Part shown: positions 50,619 to 59,988 of the stretch, one piece after another
How the letters are laid out: each line of letters opens with the position of its first letter
Numbering within the stretch: position 1 is the stretch's first letter
Assembly: GCA_965226755.1 (NCBI GenBank)
Contig: CBDDDT010000003.1
Span: forward strand, 558,001 to 622,000
DNA: 64,000 bases
From: Bog-113 sp965226755
GTDB lineage: Bacteria; Acidobacteriota; Terriglobia; Bryobacterales; Bryobacteraceae
Direction: 5' to 3'
Notes under the pieces: model-generated
What the model saw: the letters and a program-made list of their open reading frames with translations, nothing else
The model's database searches: none
What the model was told of the DNA's origin: nothing
Translations under genes and position numbers: made by a program

Positions 50619-51396
50619 CGGCTTCGAGCAGCGCCTGCAGATCGTCGTGAGGCGTGGCGGTGGTTACGCCGCCGTGAAACGCATTGATCTCGAAATGCAA
50701 GTGGCGACCGTGCCCTTTGCGGTTGGCGTTAAAGCCGGTGTGGCCGGTGAAGCCGAGGCAATCTCCCGCTTCGACGAAGCTGCCGGCGGCGGTCTGTGCG
50801 CGCTCGAGATGCGCGTAGCGAAAGAACTGGTTGGTGTCGGGATTGAAGATGATCACGGTGTTGCCGCCGCGCACCGTGCTGGTCGAGAACCAATCGCCGG
50901 ATTGCCAGCCGCTTTCGGCCAAAATCACCAGACCGCGCGAGGCGGAGCGAACCGGCGTGGCTTCCGGGACGAACAGATCGATCGCGGAGGGATGGACGCC
51001 GCGGCCGGAACCGAGCGGCGTTTCATACGGCACGGGGACGACGAAGCGATCCATGTCCAGTTCGGAGTAACAGGACGCGCACGCGTCGGCCAGCAGTGCC
51101 ACATAAGCGCGCTTGGTGGCGGGCGCCAGACGGCGGGCGATATGAGCGACGACGCGATCGGCCGGATCGGCAGTGGGTTTGTTTTCGTCGAAGGCGTCGA
51201 AGAGACCGTCGTGGTAATAGATTGCCGAAGCGAGATAAGGGCTTTCGAGGAAGTTGCAGGGCGTGAGGCCGCGCAGAATGCGATCGGCTTTCGCCACCTC
51301 GGCTGAGATGCGGGTCTCGATGGCGGCGGACGGGACGACTTTGATAACAGGTTCGGGAGCGCGCCGGCGTTTTTTCTGACGCTTGCGTTTCACCAT
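50560..51396 (-). CDS. M23-family (LytM/peptidase) domain protein
   Basis: A 278-residue protein with a highly basic start (MVKRKRQKKRRRAPEP) and no clear signal peptide. The C-terminal half is a LytM domain: HPSAIDLFVP (HxxxD zinc ligands), YAHLERAQTAAGSFVEAGDC and GHGRHLHFEI (HxH). The HxxxD...HxH set is complete, so it should be an active zinc endopeptidase on peptidoglycan cross-bridges, if exported. ATG at 51396. Confidence 0.85.
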   Translation of the reverse strand: MVKRKRQKKRRRAPEPVIKVVPSAAIETRISAEVAKADRILRGLTPCNFLESPYLASAIYYHDGLFDAFDENKPTADPADRVVAHIARRLAPATKRAYVALLADACASCYSELDMDRFVVPVPYETPLGSGRGVHPSAIDLFVPEATPVRSASRGLVILAESGWQSGDWFSTSTVRGGNTVIIFNPDTNQFFRYAHLERAQTAAGSFVEAGDCLGFTGHTGFNANRKGHGRHLHFEINAFHGGVTTATPHDDLQALLEAASAKCPGSVRSANPQTAPG

Positions 51397-51484
51397 TGTG
51401 GTTTGCGTGTGAGCAACTTACGAGTGTGCCATCTCTTCTTCCACGGGGCAATGGCGGCCTCACTCGTTGATCCCGGCAAGCTTG

Positions 51485-53428
51485 CTAGTAAGAAGTAAAA
51501 CCCACCGCTTCGATTGCCGAAGGAAATTCCGGCGCGGTTACCAGCGCTCCAGTGAGCGTGTCGTAAATGACTACCTCCTCGCCGCTGGCCATGTACACTT
51601 CGGAGCCGTCGTCCGACAATCCGAGCATGACGTGGTACAGGTCAATCGGGATAGAGTTCGTTGTTGATCCGGCAGGCAGATTCACCGTTATCAACGTGTC
51701 ATCTCCAAAAGCATAAAGCGTCTGCCCGTCCGGGGATACCACAAGGGCCGATATCGGCCCGGGTGCTGTATGGATCGTGCGGCTTATCTCCAGAGTTGCG
51801 GTATTTATATCGAGAATGTCACCATGCTCGCTATAAAATCCGATATAGCAGTGCGTGCTGTCTGGACTGAACGCGATCGATAGCGCACTTTTCCCGTCGA
51901 TTGCGCCCAGTTGTTCGAACGTACTCGATGAAAAAACCATGATGGATTTGGTGGCCGAGTCGCTGGCCCAGAGTTGTGAGCCGTCCGGAGAAACGGCTAG
52001 CGGACCATCCGGCTGGGTGGTAAGAGGAGCGCTTCGAAGCAACTCCCCGGTGGAAGGCTCGATCGCCGCGAACAGGGCCGGCATGGATTCCGGGAAATTC
52101 GTGGTGCTCAGCGTGTATACGGGTCCAAGCGGTGACGCCGCCGCCATCAAGTTGGGACTATTGAACAACTGATCGTAGGCGAGCACCTTCTCATGCACGT
52201 TGTCGATCACGGTTAGCGTATTCGCTATAGAGGAAGTGACGAAGGACCGGGAACCATCTCGCGGCACGGCGAGTTTTATCGCGCGATCGACGTTTTCCTC
52301 GTACGCCACGCCGATCGGAAGCTTGTTGGTGATTCGCCCCGTTGCAACCGCTGTAAAAGCCAGGGCCGCATCGGAAGAGTTCACGGCGTAAATCGCCGTA
52401 GCGCTGGCCGCGCCCGCAATGCCAGACACCGAACCGGGTTGCCCGATTGAGGCTACCGGATCCAACGATGGCGTGCTAACGACCCATACGCCGCTCGATT
52501 CCGCGACGTACAACTCGCCGTTGGGAAGCAGCAGAAGCGCGGTGGCGAAATTGAATACGGGAGATTGAGCGGTAACCGAGCGCGCTTGAACATTCACGGA
52601 GACGATGGTGTCTGCCTCATTGAGAAAACAGGATGCCGAAGTCAGCATGTAGAACTGGCTGGCATTGGCATCAACACTAAGGGTAACCGGGCATGGGATA
52701 CCTGGCAGACCGAAGCGCGTTCTGACGGCGAAGCTCGTGGGATCTAAGATCGCCGCCTCCGTGTCGCCGCCCAGTCCTCCGGCCGGCCCGGCAATTACCA
52801 GCGAAAGTCCGTCCGCGCTGGTCGCAATGCCGTTGGGAGTCAGCGGCAGATTGATCGCGGTTTCATAATTGCCGGTGGCAACGTCAAGCACATAGAGTTT
52901 CGTAGCTCCCGGAGAAGGCACGTACAACTTGCTCCCATCGGGGGAGAAGGTTAGTTGCCCCGTTATGTTTGCAATAAATTCATCCGGCGTCACCACCGTT
53001 TGCAGAACGGTATTCGAAGTCGTGTCGATTGTCGCGACGGCAAGCTTCTCACTCTCGCCGTTTTGGAGCACAACGAAAAGGCGGCTTCCGTCCGGACTCA
53101 CCGCAAAGCCTCCCTGAGTGCCGAACTCGAATGCGATGCTCGTGATGGTCTCGCCGGAGGGCAGCGCTACCACGTCGATAGCTGGGATCGAGGATTGCAG
53201 TATATACGCGCGGGACCCATCCGGCGACACGGCTATGGCGTTGAGAGGCGCACGCCCGGCCGTAAACGATCCGTTGGCCTGATTGGTCTCTGTATCGATC
53301 GATCCAACGAATGTAGGCTCGTTCGAAATCACGGCCACTAGACCGTGTTGCGCCCATAAAAAGCTCGGAACGAGCATCGCAGCGAGTAAAATTTTGGGTG
53401 TGTGGCGCGAGCTTTTCGACGGGCACAT
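51485..53428 (-). CDS. Exported beta-propeller (YncE/lactonase-like) protein
   Basis: A 647-residue protein with a signal peptide (ILLAAMLVPSFLWAQ). Repeated propeller blades of the form AVSPDGSRAYI...IDT follow, about ten copies (for example FAVSPDGSRLFVVLQNGES, LTFSPDGSKLYVPSPGATKL, LAVSPDGSQLWASDSATKSI, LVVSPDGQTLYAFGDDTLIT). This matches YncE-type repeat proteins. The ligand is unknown. ATG at 53428 gives the cleanest signal peptide. It is divergent from the Kir channel gene by 59 bases. Confidence 0.85.
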   Translation of the reverse strand: MCPSKSSRHTPKILLAAMLVPSFLWAQHGLVAVISNEPTFVGSIDTETNQANGSFTAGRAPLNAIAVSPDGSRAYILQSSIPAIDVVALPSGETITSIAFEFGTQGGFAVSPDGSRLFVVLQNGESEKLAVATIDTTSNTVLQTVVTPDEFIANITGQLTFSPDGSKLYVPSPGATKLYVLDVATGNYETAINLPLTPNGIATSADGLSLVIAGPAGGLGGDTEAAILDPTSFAVRTRFGLPGIPCPVTLSVDANASQFYMLTSASCFLNEADTIVSVNVQARSVTAQSPVFNFATALLLLPNGELYVAESSGVWVVSTPSLDPVASIGQPGSVSGIAGAASATAIYAVNSSDAALAFTAVATGRITNKLPIGVAYEENVDRAIKLAVPRDGSRSFVTSSIANTLTVIDNVHEKVLAYDQLFNSPNLMAAASPLGPVYTLSTTNFPESMPALFAAIEPSTGELLRSAPLTTQPDGPLAVSPDGSQLWASDSATKSIMVFSSSTFEQLGAIDGKSALSIAFSPDSTHCYIGFYSEHGDILDINTATLEISRTIHTAPGPISALVVSPDGQTLYAFGDDTLITVNLPAGSTTNSIPIDLYHVMLGLSDDGSEVYMASGEEVVIYDTLTGALVTAPEFPSAIEAVGFTSY

Positions 53429-53487
53429 GGCGTTTAGTTTATGGCATAGCCGCAAGCCGTGGCGAGCCCAGTTTGTAAACTCATTGG

Positions 53488-54408
53488 ATGCAGAAACCGA
53501 GTTTCGATCCAGGGTTGACGCAACAGTACAACGGCCCGCTGCGCAGGGCGATCAATCCCGACGGGTCTTTCAATGTTCAGAGGCGGGGCACGGACTGGCG
53601 GGATATCCATCCTTACCTGGGCCTGGTCAGCATGCCGTGGTGGCAATTCTTCGCCATCATCGTGCTCGCGTACGCCACGCTCAATTTCGTGTTCGCCGGG
53701 ATTTACTTTCTGTTGGGGCCGAATGCCTTGCAGGGTTTGATGGACGGCGCGCCCCGGACCGATCGCTTCCTGACGGCTGTTTTTTTCAGTTCGCAGACGC
53801 TGACCACCGTGGGCTTTGGCGCGATCGCCCCGCACAGCCGGATAGCGAACGTGGTGGCGGCGTTCGAAGCGCTGATCGGGTTGTTGGGATTCGCCGTGGC
53901 GACCGGCGTGCTGCTGGGGCGAGTATCGAAGCCGTCGGCGCGAATCGGCTTCAGCGAGCGGGCGTTGATGGCGCCCTACCAGGACGGCCGCGCTCTGCAA
54001 CTGCGCGTCGTGAACCGCCGCAAAAATTCGCTGATGGAGCTGGAGGCGACGGTGATGCTGATGACGGTTGACCGCGTGGATGGGACGATGAAGCGCGATT
54101 TCTCGGTATTGAAACTGGAGCGCGATAAGATCCTTTTCTTCCCTCTGACCTGGACGGTTGTGCATCCGGTGGACGCGGAGAGTCCGCTGGCCGGCAAAAC
54201 GGAGGCGGATCTCCGGGAACAGCAGGCCGAGCTTTTGGTTTCAATCAAAGGGTGGGACGAGACGTTCAGCCAGACCGTACACCAGCGCTATTCCTATCGT
54301 TTTGACGAGATCGTCTGGGATGGCAAATTCCAACCCGCTTTCCAGGTGAACGAAGACGGGAATATGGTGCTCGAGGTGGGCGAGGTAGGGGCTTACCAAC
54401 AAATTTGA
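53488..54408 (+). CDS. KirBac-type inward-rectifier potassium channel
   Basis: A 306-residue channel. Two membrane helices (WWQFFAIIVLAYATLNFVFA and VVAAFEALIGLLGFAVATGV) flank the pore loop with the filter TVGFG at residues 107-111. The cytoplasmic immunoglobulin-like domain follows (ALMAPYQDGRALQLRVVNRR, TWTVVHPVDAESPL). GFG instead of GYG is common in Kir channels. It stands alone upstream of an SDR gene. Confidence 0.94.
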   Translation: MQKPSFDPGLTQQYNGPLRRAINPDGSFNVQRRGTDWRDIHPYLGLVSMPWWQFFAIIVLAYATLNFVFAGIYFLLGPNALQGLMDGAPRTDRFLTAVFFSSQTLTTVGFGAIAPHSRIANVVAAFEALIGLLGFAVATGVLLGRVSKPSARIGFSERALMAPYQDGRALQLRVVNRRKNSLMELEATVMLMTVDRVDGTMKRDFSVLKLERDKILFFPLTWTVVHPVDAESPLAGKTEADLREQQAELLVSIKGWDETFSQTVHQRYSYRFDEIVWDGKFQPAFQVNEDGNMVLEVGEVGAYQQI

Positions 54409-54439
54409 AGAACGGCCCCATTCGTGCCTTAGCGGTGGC

Positions 54440-55168
54440 GTGAGATTCGAAGAGAAGGTTTGTATCGTCACGGGCGGGGGATCCGGCATTGGGAAGGCGA
54501 TCTGCAAGCGTCTGGCGAGTGAAGGCGGTCGCGTGGTGGTCGTCGATCTAAATGAGCAGCACGGAACGGAGACGGCCCACGAAATCACAGCCTCCGGCGG
54601 GCAGGCGATTTTCGCCGCGTGCGATGTTTCCGATGAGCAGCAGGTGAAGGCCGCCGTGCAATTCGCCGTCTCGAATTGGAAGAAAGTGGACGTGCTGGTG
54701 AATGACGCGGCCATGATGACCTTCAAGAATGCGGTGAATCTGGAGGTGGCGGCATGGGATAAGACGATCGCGGTGAACCTTCGATCCGTTTTCATGTTCT
54801 GCCATTTCGCGCTGCCGCATATGCGCCGCGGGGCTATTGTGAACATCAGTTCGGTGCACGCGCATGAGACGGAAGCGGGGGTTTCCGATTACGCGGCGTC
54901 GAAGGGCGGTATAGAAGCGTTCACGCGGGCGCTGAGCCGTGAACTGGAAGAGCCCAAAGTGCGGGTGAACTGCGTGGCGCCGGGCGCCATCGATACGCCC
55001 ATGCTTTGGAACAATCCGAATGTGAAGAGCGGTAAGGAAAAGATACAAGGCGCGGTAGGCAAACCGGAAGACATCGCGGCGGCGGTGGCGTTTCTGGCGT
55101 GCGACGAGGCGCGGTTCATCACGGGCACGACCCTGGTTGTGGACGGGGGACGGTTAGACATCCTGTGA
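54440..55168 (+). CDS. Short-chain dehydrogenase/reductase
   Basis: A 242-residue classical SDR. NAD(P)-binding TGGGSGIGKAI (residues 11-21), Asp in the VDLNE loop suggesting NAD preference, and catalytic Ser in NISSVHAH. Tyr151 and Lys155 lie in YAASK, and VNCVAPGAIDTPM follows. The substrate is unknown. GTG start at 54440. The next gene starts 13 bases after its stop, so the two may share a transcript for sugar metabolism. Confidence 0.9.
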   Translation: MRFEEKVCIVTGGGSGIGKAICKRLASEGGRVVVVDLNEQHGTETAHEITASGGQAIFAACDVSDEQQVKAAVQFAVSNWKKVDVLVNDAAMMTFKNAVNLEVAAWDKTIAVNLRSVFMFCHFALPHMRRGAIVNISSVHAHETEAGVSDYAASKGGIEAFTRALSRELEEPKVRVNCVAPGAIDTPMLWNNPNVKSGKEKIQGAVGKPEDIAAAVAFLACDEARFITGTTLVVDGGRLDIL

Positions 55169-55181
55169 GGCGGAATTAAAC

Positions 55182-56381
55182 ATGGAACGGTTCATGTTCG
55201 CCACGGGTATCGAGAACAGTTATCCAACCATCCGTGACGCGAACGGGAAAACTTTCCGGCAGGATGAGCTGGCTAAGACCAAACACTACGAATTCTGGCG
55301 CAGAGACTTCGAGTTGCTCCAGGAATTGGGGATTGACTATCTGCGTTATGGGCCCCCTTACTTTTCAGTCCACACGGGTCCTGGAAAATACGATTGGGGC
55401 TTCACGGACGAAACGTTCAACGCGCTTCAGCAACAGGGCGTAAAGCCGATCGTGGATCTCTGCCATTTCGGCGTGCCCGATTGGATCGGGAACTTTCAGA
55501 ATGGGGACTTTCCGGAACTGTTCGCGGAATTTGCTTCGGCGTTCGCCAAGCGGTTTCCCTGGGTCCGCTTCTACACGCCGGTGAATGAGATCTTTATCGC
55601 GGCGACTTTCTCGGCCCAATTCGGCTGGTGGAATGAGCGGCTGACGACAGACCGCGCATTCGTGACGGCGCTCAAGAATCTATGCAAGGCCAACGTGCTG
55701 GCCATGCACGCCATTCTGAAAGAGCAGCCGGATGCGATTTTCATCCAGAGCGAATCGACGCAGCACTTCCACGCCGAAAATCCCGATGCCGACAAATTCG
55801 CGTGTTTCTACAACGAAAAGCGCTTTCTTTCGCTGGATCTGAGTTACGGGCATCACGTTCACGCGGAGACTTATCAATATCTTCTCGACAACGGAATGAC
55901 GCGAGCGGAATATGAATGGTTCGGCAATAACCACGTAAAGAACCGCTGCGTCATGGGGAATGACTATTACGCCACCAACGAAAACATGGTGCATGCCGAC
56001 GGGGGCATTTCGTTATCAGGAGAGATACTCGGTTATTACCCGATTACGCACGATTACTTCGTGCGCTACGGACTGCCGGTGATGCATACCGAGACGAATT
56101 ACGATGACCCTAACGCGGTGAACTGGCTGCAGAAGGAATGGGCCAACGTGCACCGTCTAAAACAACAGGGCGTTCCTCTGATTGGATTCACGTGGTACAG
56201 CCTGCAGGATCAGGTGGATTGGGATACGGGTCTGCGGGAGAACAACGGGCGGGTGAATCCGCTGGGCCTTTGCGACTTGGACCGGAACATCCGGGCGGTG
56301 GGATATGCGTATAAGACGCTGATCGAGAAATGGCGCGATATTCTGCCGACCGAAAGCACGGTGCTGGGGATCGGCGCATAG
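55182..56381 (+). CDS. Glycoside hydrolase family 1 (beta-glucosidase-like)
   Basis: A 399-residue cytosolic (beta/alpha)8 hydrolase. The acid/base Glu136 lies in YTPVNEIFIA (usual TxNEP) and the nucleophile Glu304 in VMHTETNYDD (usual ITENG). Also seen are DYLRYGPPYFSV and GFTWYSLQDQVDWDTGLREN. It is shorter than typical GH1 enzymes (about 450), so specificity is uncertain. It follows the SDR gene closely. Confidence 0.85.
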   Translation: MERFMFATGIENSYPTIRDANGKTFRQDELAKTKHYEFWRRDFELLQELGIDYLRYGPPYFSVHTGPGKYDWGFTDETFNALQQQGVKPIVDLCHFGVPDWIGNFQNGDFPELFAEFASAFAKRFPWVRFYTPVNEIFIAATFSAQFGWWNERLTTDRAFVTALKNLCKANVLAMHAILKEQPDAIFIQSESTQHFHAENPDADKFACFYNEKRFLSLDLSYGHHVHAETYQYLLDNGMTRAEYEWFGNNHVKNRCVMGNDYYATNENMVHADGGISLSGEILGYYPITHDYFVRYGLPVMHTETNYDDPNAVNWLQKEWANVHRLKQQGVPLIGFTWYSLQDQVDWDTGLRENNGRVNPLGLCDLDRNIRAVGYAYKTLIEKWRDILPTESTVLGIGA

Positions 56382-56496
56382 CGTTTCGAGGCGTACTGGT
56401 GATTTTCGTTACGTTTGATTAGAAAGGAAAGGTCTCCGAACATCCGATTAACGCGTTTGTGCGTTACGTTCGTATACGGCCTTGCAATAAAACCTT

Positions 56497-56691
56497 ATGC
56501 ACTTCGCAGAAATGTTAGAAGAATTAAAGCACGAAAGAACCCACTTGGTGGAGGCGATCGAAAACCTCGAACGTCTGGCTCGCGGGCGGGGCAAGCGGCG
56601 TGGCCGCCCACCCGCATGGCTCACTGTCGAAAAGCGCCGCGGTCGCCCGCCTGGAAGCAAGAACAAGCAACGGACGCTGGTCGAGCAGTAG
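56497..56691 (+). CDS. Small AT-hook-like protein
   Basis: A 64-residue protein. A short helical N-terminus (MHFAEMLEELKHERTHLVEA) is followed by two AT-hook-like repeats: RRGRPPAW and RRGRPPGSKNK. The Arg-Gly-Arg-Pro core binds the minor groove of A+T-rich DNA in known AT-hook proteins. This small form looks like a nucleoid-associated or regulatory protein. It is its own unit between the GH1 gene and transketolase. Confidence 0.7.
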   Translation: MHFAEMLEELKHERTHLVEAIENLERLARGRGKRRGRPPAWLTVEKRRGRPPGSKNKQRTLVEQ

Positions 56692-56841
56692 GCAAGCCGA
56701 GCTGTCCGGCGCAATTGATTCGACTCCACTCCTTCTGCTGCACTCCTCGGCTGCTTCCTGACGACATGCACGGACCGCGGCTTTCCGCGGAACGATACAA
56801 TCGCAGAGCAAGCTAAATTACGAACGAGGACGCGCACCGCC

Positions 56842-58989
56842 ATGTCAACGCAGGCCATGAAGCTCGATCAGCAGGCGCTTGATCAGCTCTGTATCAACAC
56901 CATCCGGATTCTCTCAATCGATACTGTACAGAAGGCCAATTCCGGGCATCCTGGACTCCCGATGGGCGCGGCGGCCATGGCGTACGTACTGTGGACGCGT
57001 CATCTGAAATATAACCCGCACAATCCGCTGTGGCCGGACCGCGACCGGTTTGTGCTTTCGGCCGGGCACGGCTCGGCGCTGCTCTATAGCCTTCTCCATT
57101 TGACGGGCTATGACCTGCCGCTGGAGCAGTTGAAGAACTTCCGCCAGATGGGCAGCCACACACCCGGCCATCCGGAGCGGGGCGATACGGCGGGAGTCGA
57201 AGTGACGACGGGTCCGCTGGGGCAGGGTTTCGGCATGGGCGTCGGGATGGCGATGGCGGAGGCTTGGCTGGCGGCGAACTTCAATCAGGATGGCAAGGAG
57301 ATCGTCAACCACTACACGTACGGGATCGTTTCCGATGGCGACCTGATGGAAGGGATCGCCGCCGAGGCGGCATCGCTCGCCGGGCATTTGAAACTCGGCA
57401 AGCTGATTTACCTCTACGATCAGAACCACATTTCGCTGGCCGGGGCGACGGAACTGACGTATACCGAGGATGTCGCCAAACGGTTCGACGCCTACGGATG
57501 GCATACGAAGACCGTGGTGGACGGCAACGACACCGAAGAGATCGATGCGGCGATCCGCGAGGCGCAGGCGGAGACGGACCGGCCGTCGCTGCTGCTGGTT
57601 CGGACGCATATCGGCTTCGGGAGCCCGCACAAGCAGGACAGCTTCCACGCGCACGGATCGCCGCTGGGCGAAGAAGAGGTCGCCGCAACCAAGAAGAATC
57701 TGGGCTGGCCGACCACCGACTACTTCTATCTGCCGCCCGAAGCGGTGGCGCACTTCCGCCAACAGGTACCGAAAGGCGAGGCGGCCGAGAAGCGGTGGAG
57801 CGGGCAGATGGAGGCCTACCGGTCGGCGCTGCCGGAAGAGACCAAAAAGTGGGATCTGATGATCGCGGGCAAGCTCCCGGAGGACTGGGCCGCGGATCTG
57901 CCTAAGTGGAAGACGACGGATAAACCGATCGCCACGCGCGTAGCGGCCGGGCAGGCGCTCAGCGCGCTGGCTAAGCGAATTCCCAACCTGATCGGCGGTT
58001 CAGCCGATCTGGATCCCTCGACCAACACGGCCCTGAAAGATATGGGTGATTTCGAGCCGGCGGGAGCTTACGGCGGCAAGAGCCCGGGAACGGCCGGGGG
58101 CGTCTGGAGCTTTGCCGGCCGCAATCTTCATTTCGGCGTGCGGGAGCATGCCATGGGAGCGGCGGTGAACGGCCTGGCCGCGCATGGCGGGTTGATTCCT
58201 TATTCGGCCACGTTCCTGACATTCTCCGATTACATGAAGCCGGCGATCCGCCTTGGCTGTCTGATGCAGCTGCACTCGGTTTACGTGTTTACGCATGATT
58301 CGGTCGGGCTGGGAGAAGACGGTCCGACGCATCAGCCGGTGGAGCAGATCGCCGGATTGCGCGCCATCCCGGGCCTTACCTTGATCCGGCCCGCGGACGC
58401 CAACGAGGCGGCGGAGGGCTGGTCGGTTGCGGTGCGGCAGAACCATCCCACCCTGTTTGCGTTGTCGCGGCAGAATTTGCCGATCCTGGAACGCATGCCC
58501 GGGTCGGAATCGGGCGTGGCGCAGGGGGCGTACATTCTGGCCGATGCCGAGAATGCGCAGCCGCAGGTGATCCTGATCGGCACCGGTTCGGAAGTCTCTT
58601 TGTGCGTGAAAGCTCGCGAGAGGCTCAAAGGCTATGGCGTGCAGGCGCGAGTGGTCAGCATGCCCAGCTGGGAGCTGTTTGAGCGCCAGGATGCGGCCTA
58701 CCGGAACCAGGTTTTGCCGCCTTACGTGAAGAAGCGCGTCACCGTCGAAGCAGGCACGACGTTTGGCTGGGAGCGCTGGGCGGGTTCGGAAGGCACGTGC
58801 ATCGGGATCAACCGTTTTGGCGCGTCGGCCCCTGGCGATGAAGTGATGAAGAAATTCGGCTTCACCTCCGAGCATGTGACCGCGGCCGCGCTGGAGCTTT
58901 TGGGGCGAGCGGCCGAAGCTTCGAAGGAGTACACGAGCGAGGGCGATACCAGCGTAGCTCCCACCGGACCGACGGAAGGACACTCGTAA
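56842..58989 (+). CDS. tkt: Transketolase
   Basis: A 715-residue thiamine-diphosphate enzyme of the pentose phosphate pathway. Seen: ANSGHPGLPMGAAAMAYVLW, SAGHGSALLYSLLHL, TTGPLGQGFGMGVGMA and the ThDP motif GDGDLMEGIAAEAASLAGHL with DQN. Also seen are the Pyr-domain FGVREHAMGAAVNGLA and the donor-binding HDSVGLGEDGPTHQP. The C-terminus has a short disordered tail (SEGDTSVAPTGPTEGHS). ATG at 56842. The standard family length is about 660-690. Confidence 0.97.
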   Translation: MSTQAMKLDQQALDQLCINTIRILSIDTVQKANSGHPGLPMGAAAMAYVLWTRHLKYNPHNPLWPDRDRFVLSAGHGSALLYSLLHLTGYDLPLEQLKNFRQMGSHTPGHPERGDTAGVEVTTGPLGQGFGMGVGMAMAEAWLAANFNQDGKEIVNHYTYGIVSDGDLMEGIAAEAASLAGHLKLGKLIYLYDQNHISLAGATELTYTEDVAKRFDAYGWHTKTVVDGNDTEEIDAAIREAQAETDRPSLLLVRTHIGFGSPHKQDSFHAHGSPLGEEEVAATKKNLGWPTTDYFYLPPEAVAHFRQQVPKGEAAEKRWSGQMEAYRSALPEETKKWDLMIAGKLPEDWAADLPKWKTTDKPIATRVAAGQALSALAKRIPNLIGGSADLDPSTNTALKDMGDFEPAGAYGGKSPGTAGGVWSFAGRNLHFGVREHAMGAAVNGLAAHGGLIPYSATFLTFSDYMKPAIRLGCLMQLHSVYVFTHDSVGLGEDGPTHQPVEQIAGLRAIPGLTLIRPADANEAAEGWSVAVRQNHPTLFALSRQNLPILERMPGSESGVAQGAYILADAENAQPQVILIGTGSEVSLCVKARERLKGYGVQARVVSMPSWELFERQDAAYRNQVLPPYVKKRVTVEAGTTFGWERWAGSEGTCIGINRFGASAPGDEVMKKFGFTSEHVTAAALELLGRAAEASKEYTSEGDTSVAPTGPTEGHS

Positions 58990-59050
58990 GGCCAAACCTG
59001 CTCAGCTTTGCCGGACCTTGCGGCTGGCGACCGGCTTTTCTGTTTTCCAT

Positions 59051-59098
59051 ACGCACTACAAACTAGATCTATGAATTTTGGATTTTTTTGTAGTGCGT
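59051..59098. repeat. 12-bp perfect inverted repeat
   Basis: ACGCACTACAAA at 59051-59062 recurs as its exact reverse complement TTTGTAGTGCGT at 59087-59098, with 24 bases between and a T-run before the right arm. It may terminate tkt or serve as an operator for the downstream gene; the two roles cannot be separated here. Confidence 0.55.
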
Positions 59099-59106
59099 GT
59101 TAGAAT
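59078..59106 (+). promoter_or_regulatory. Candidate promoter for the lysozyme-fold gene
   Basis: TTGGAT (59078-59083) and TAGAAT (59101-59106) are 17 bases apart, with TG one base before the -10 box (TGTTAGAAT). The same TGTTAGAAT element occurs before yebC (47408). The right arm of the 12-bp inverted repeat lies inside the spacer. Confidence 0.5.
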
Positions 59107-59137
59107 CTCCCTATGTCCAAATTTTGAATTTTGGGCC

Positions 59138-59229
59138 CGAGCCGTTCAGGCGCGGGGGTGATGGCGTGTTCGTAAAACGCCGTCGTCCTGACCGTATTTG
59201 ACCCTTCACCGGGTCATCATCTTCTTTTT
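59138..59229 (+). ncRNA. Structured 5' leader, possible riboswitch or attenuator
   Basis: Between promoter and gene there is a folded leader. TCAGG (59146-59150) pairs with CCTGA (59187-59191), enclosing ATGGCGT (59161-59167) paired with ACGCCGT (59177-59183). A hairpin TGACCC (59199-59204)/GGGTCA (59211-59216) is followed by a pyrimidine run ending TTTTT at 59229. This is the layout of an aptamer plus terminator-type switch. Cell-wall hydrolase genes are often under cyclic dinucleotide riboswitches, but I cannot match a known class. Confidence 0.45.
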
Positions 59230-59247
59230 ACGAGGTCACATTACTGA

Positions 59248-59751
59248 ATGAAAAACCTTCTATCCAAAGGACTGGTCATGGTTGCGGGACTTGCCGGAAT
59301 TCCGGCGATGGTGGCGCAATCGGACCCTCAGCCTCCGGAGAAGGCGCAAGTTCGGTCGAACGAAGATCCCCGAATCTTGTCGCTCCGTCGATTCTTCCAG
59401 CGGCATAACAGCCCTGTTCAGCACCTTTCGGAAGTTTTCATCAAAGAAGCCGATAACAACAATTTGGACTGGCGTCTTCTGCCGGGCCTGGCGTTGGTGG
59501 AAAGCGGCGGCGGTCAGCACTGCCAGAAGTTCAACCTTTTCGGATGGATGAACGGGAAAGCCGCATTCACGTCGTTCACGGACGGCATCCGGCAGGTCGC
59601 CTGGTTTCTTTCCAACTCCCACTATTACCGGAACAAGTCGGTGGATCGCGTGCTCCTCACGTATAACCCCGATCCCACGTATCGGGCGAAAGTCCTTTCG
59701 GTGATGGCCATGATCTCGCCGACACAACAGATTCCGTTGCTCGGCGAATAG
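59248..59751 (+). CDS. Exported lysozyme-fold (glucosaminidase-like) protein
   Basis: A 167-residue protein with a signal peptide (GLVMVAGLAGIPAMVAQ). The mature domain resembles the lysozyme/glucosaminidase superfamily: FIKEADNNNLDWRLLPGLAL, then VESGGGQHCQKFNLFGW with the catalytic-type Glu in LVESGGG, and FTDGIRQVAWFLSNSHYY. It probably cleaves glycan strands of peptidoglycan. It lies behind a structured leader and ends in a strong terminator. Confidence 0.75.
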   Translation: MKNLLSKGLVMVAGLAGIPAMVAQSDPQPPEKAQVRSNEDPRILSLRRFFQRHNSPVQHLSEVFIKEADNNNLDWRLLPGLALVESGGGQHCQKFNLFGWMNGKAAFTSFTDGIRQVAWFLSNSHYYRNKSVDRVLLTYNPDPTYRAKVLSVMAMISPTQQIPLLGE

Positions 59752-59774
59752 CATTCGCACTGCAATCTGAGATG

Positions 59775-59805
59775 AGGCCGGCGCCGAAAGGTTCCGGCCT
59801 TTTTT
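59775..59805 (+). terminator. Rho-independent terminator after the lysozyme-fold gene
   Basis: AGGCCGG (59775-59781) pairs with CCGGCCT (59794-59800) over a 12-base loop, followed by TTTTT. The rest of the gap up to 59988 holds no gene that I can support. Confidence 0.88.
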
Positions 59806-59988
59806 GCGTTTGGCGCACTGCCGGCCGCGTTCGCGGTCTTTCAGACACACTTCGTCGACAAGCCCCTGCATTTTTTCTTCTGCGATACCGAGCGCGCGGG
59901 AACGCGCTTCACCCTTTTCGGCAAGGCGTTCAGGCTTCCGGTAGAGCAAGTAATCCCGATTCGAAAAGTGCGCGAAATCTCGCGCCCG

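Noticed and set aside
59138..59229. Naming the leader a ydaO (c-di-AMP), GEMM (c-di-GMP) or fluoride riboswitch
   Set aside because: The conserved core sequences I know for these classes are not present; only the fold and context fit, so it is reported as unclassified.
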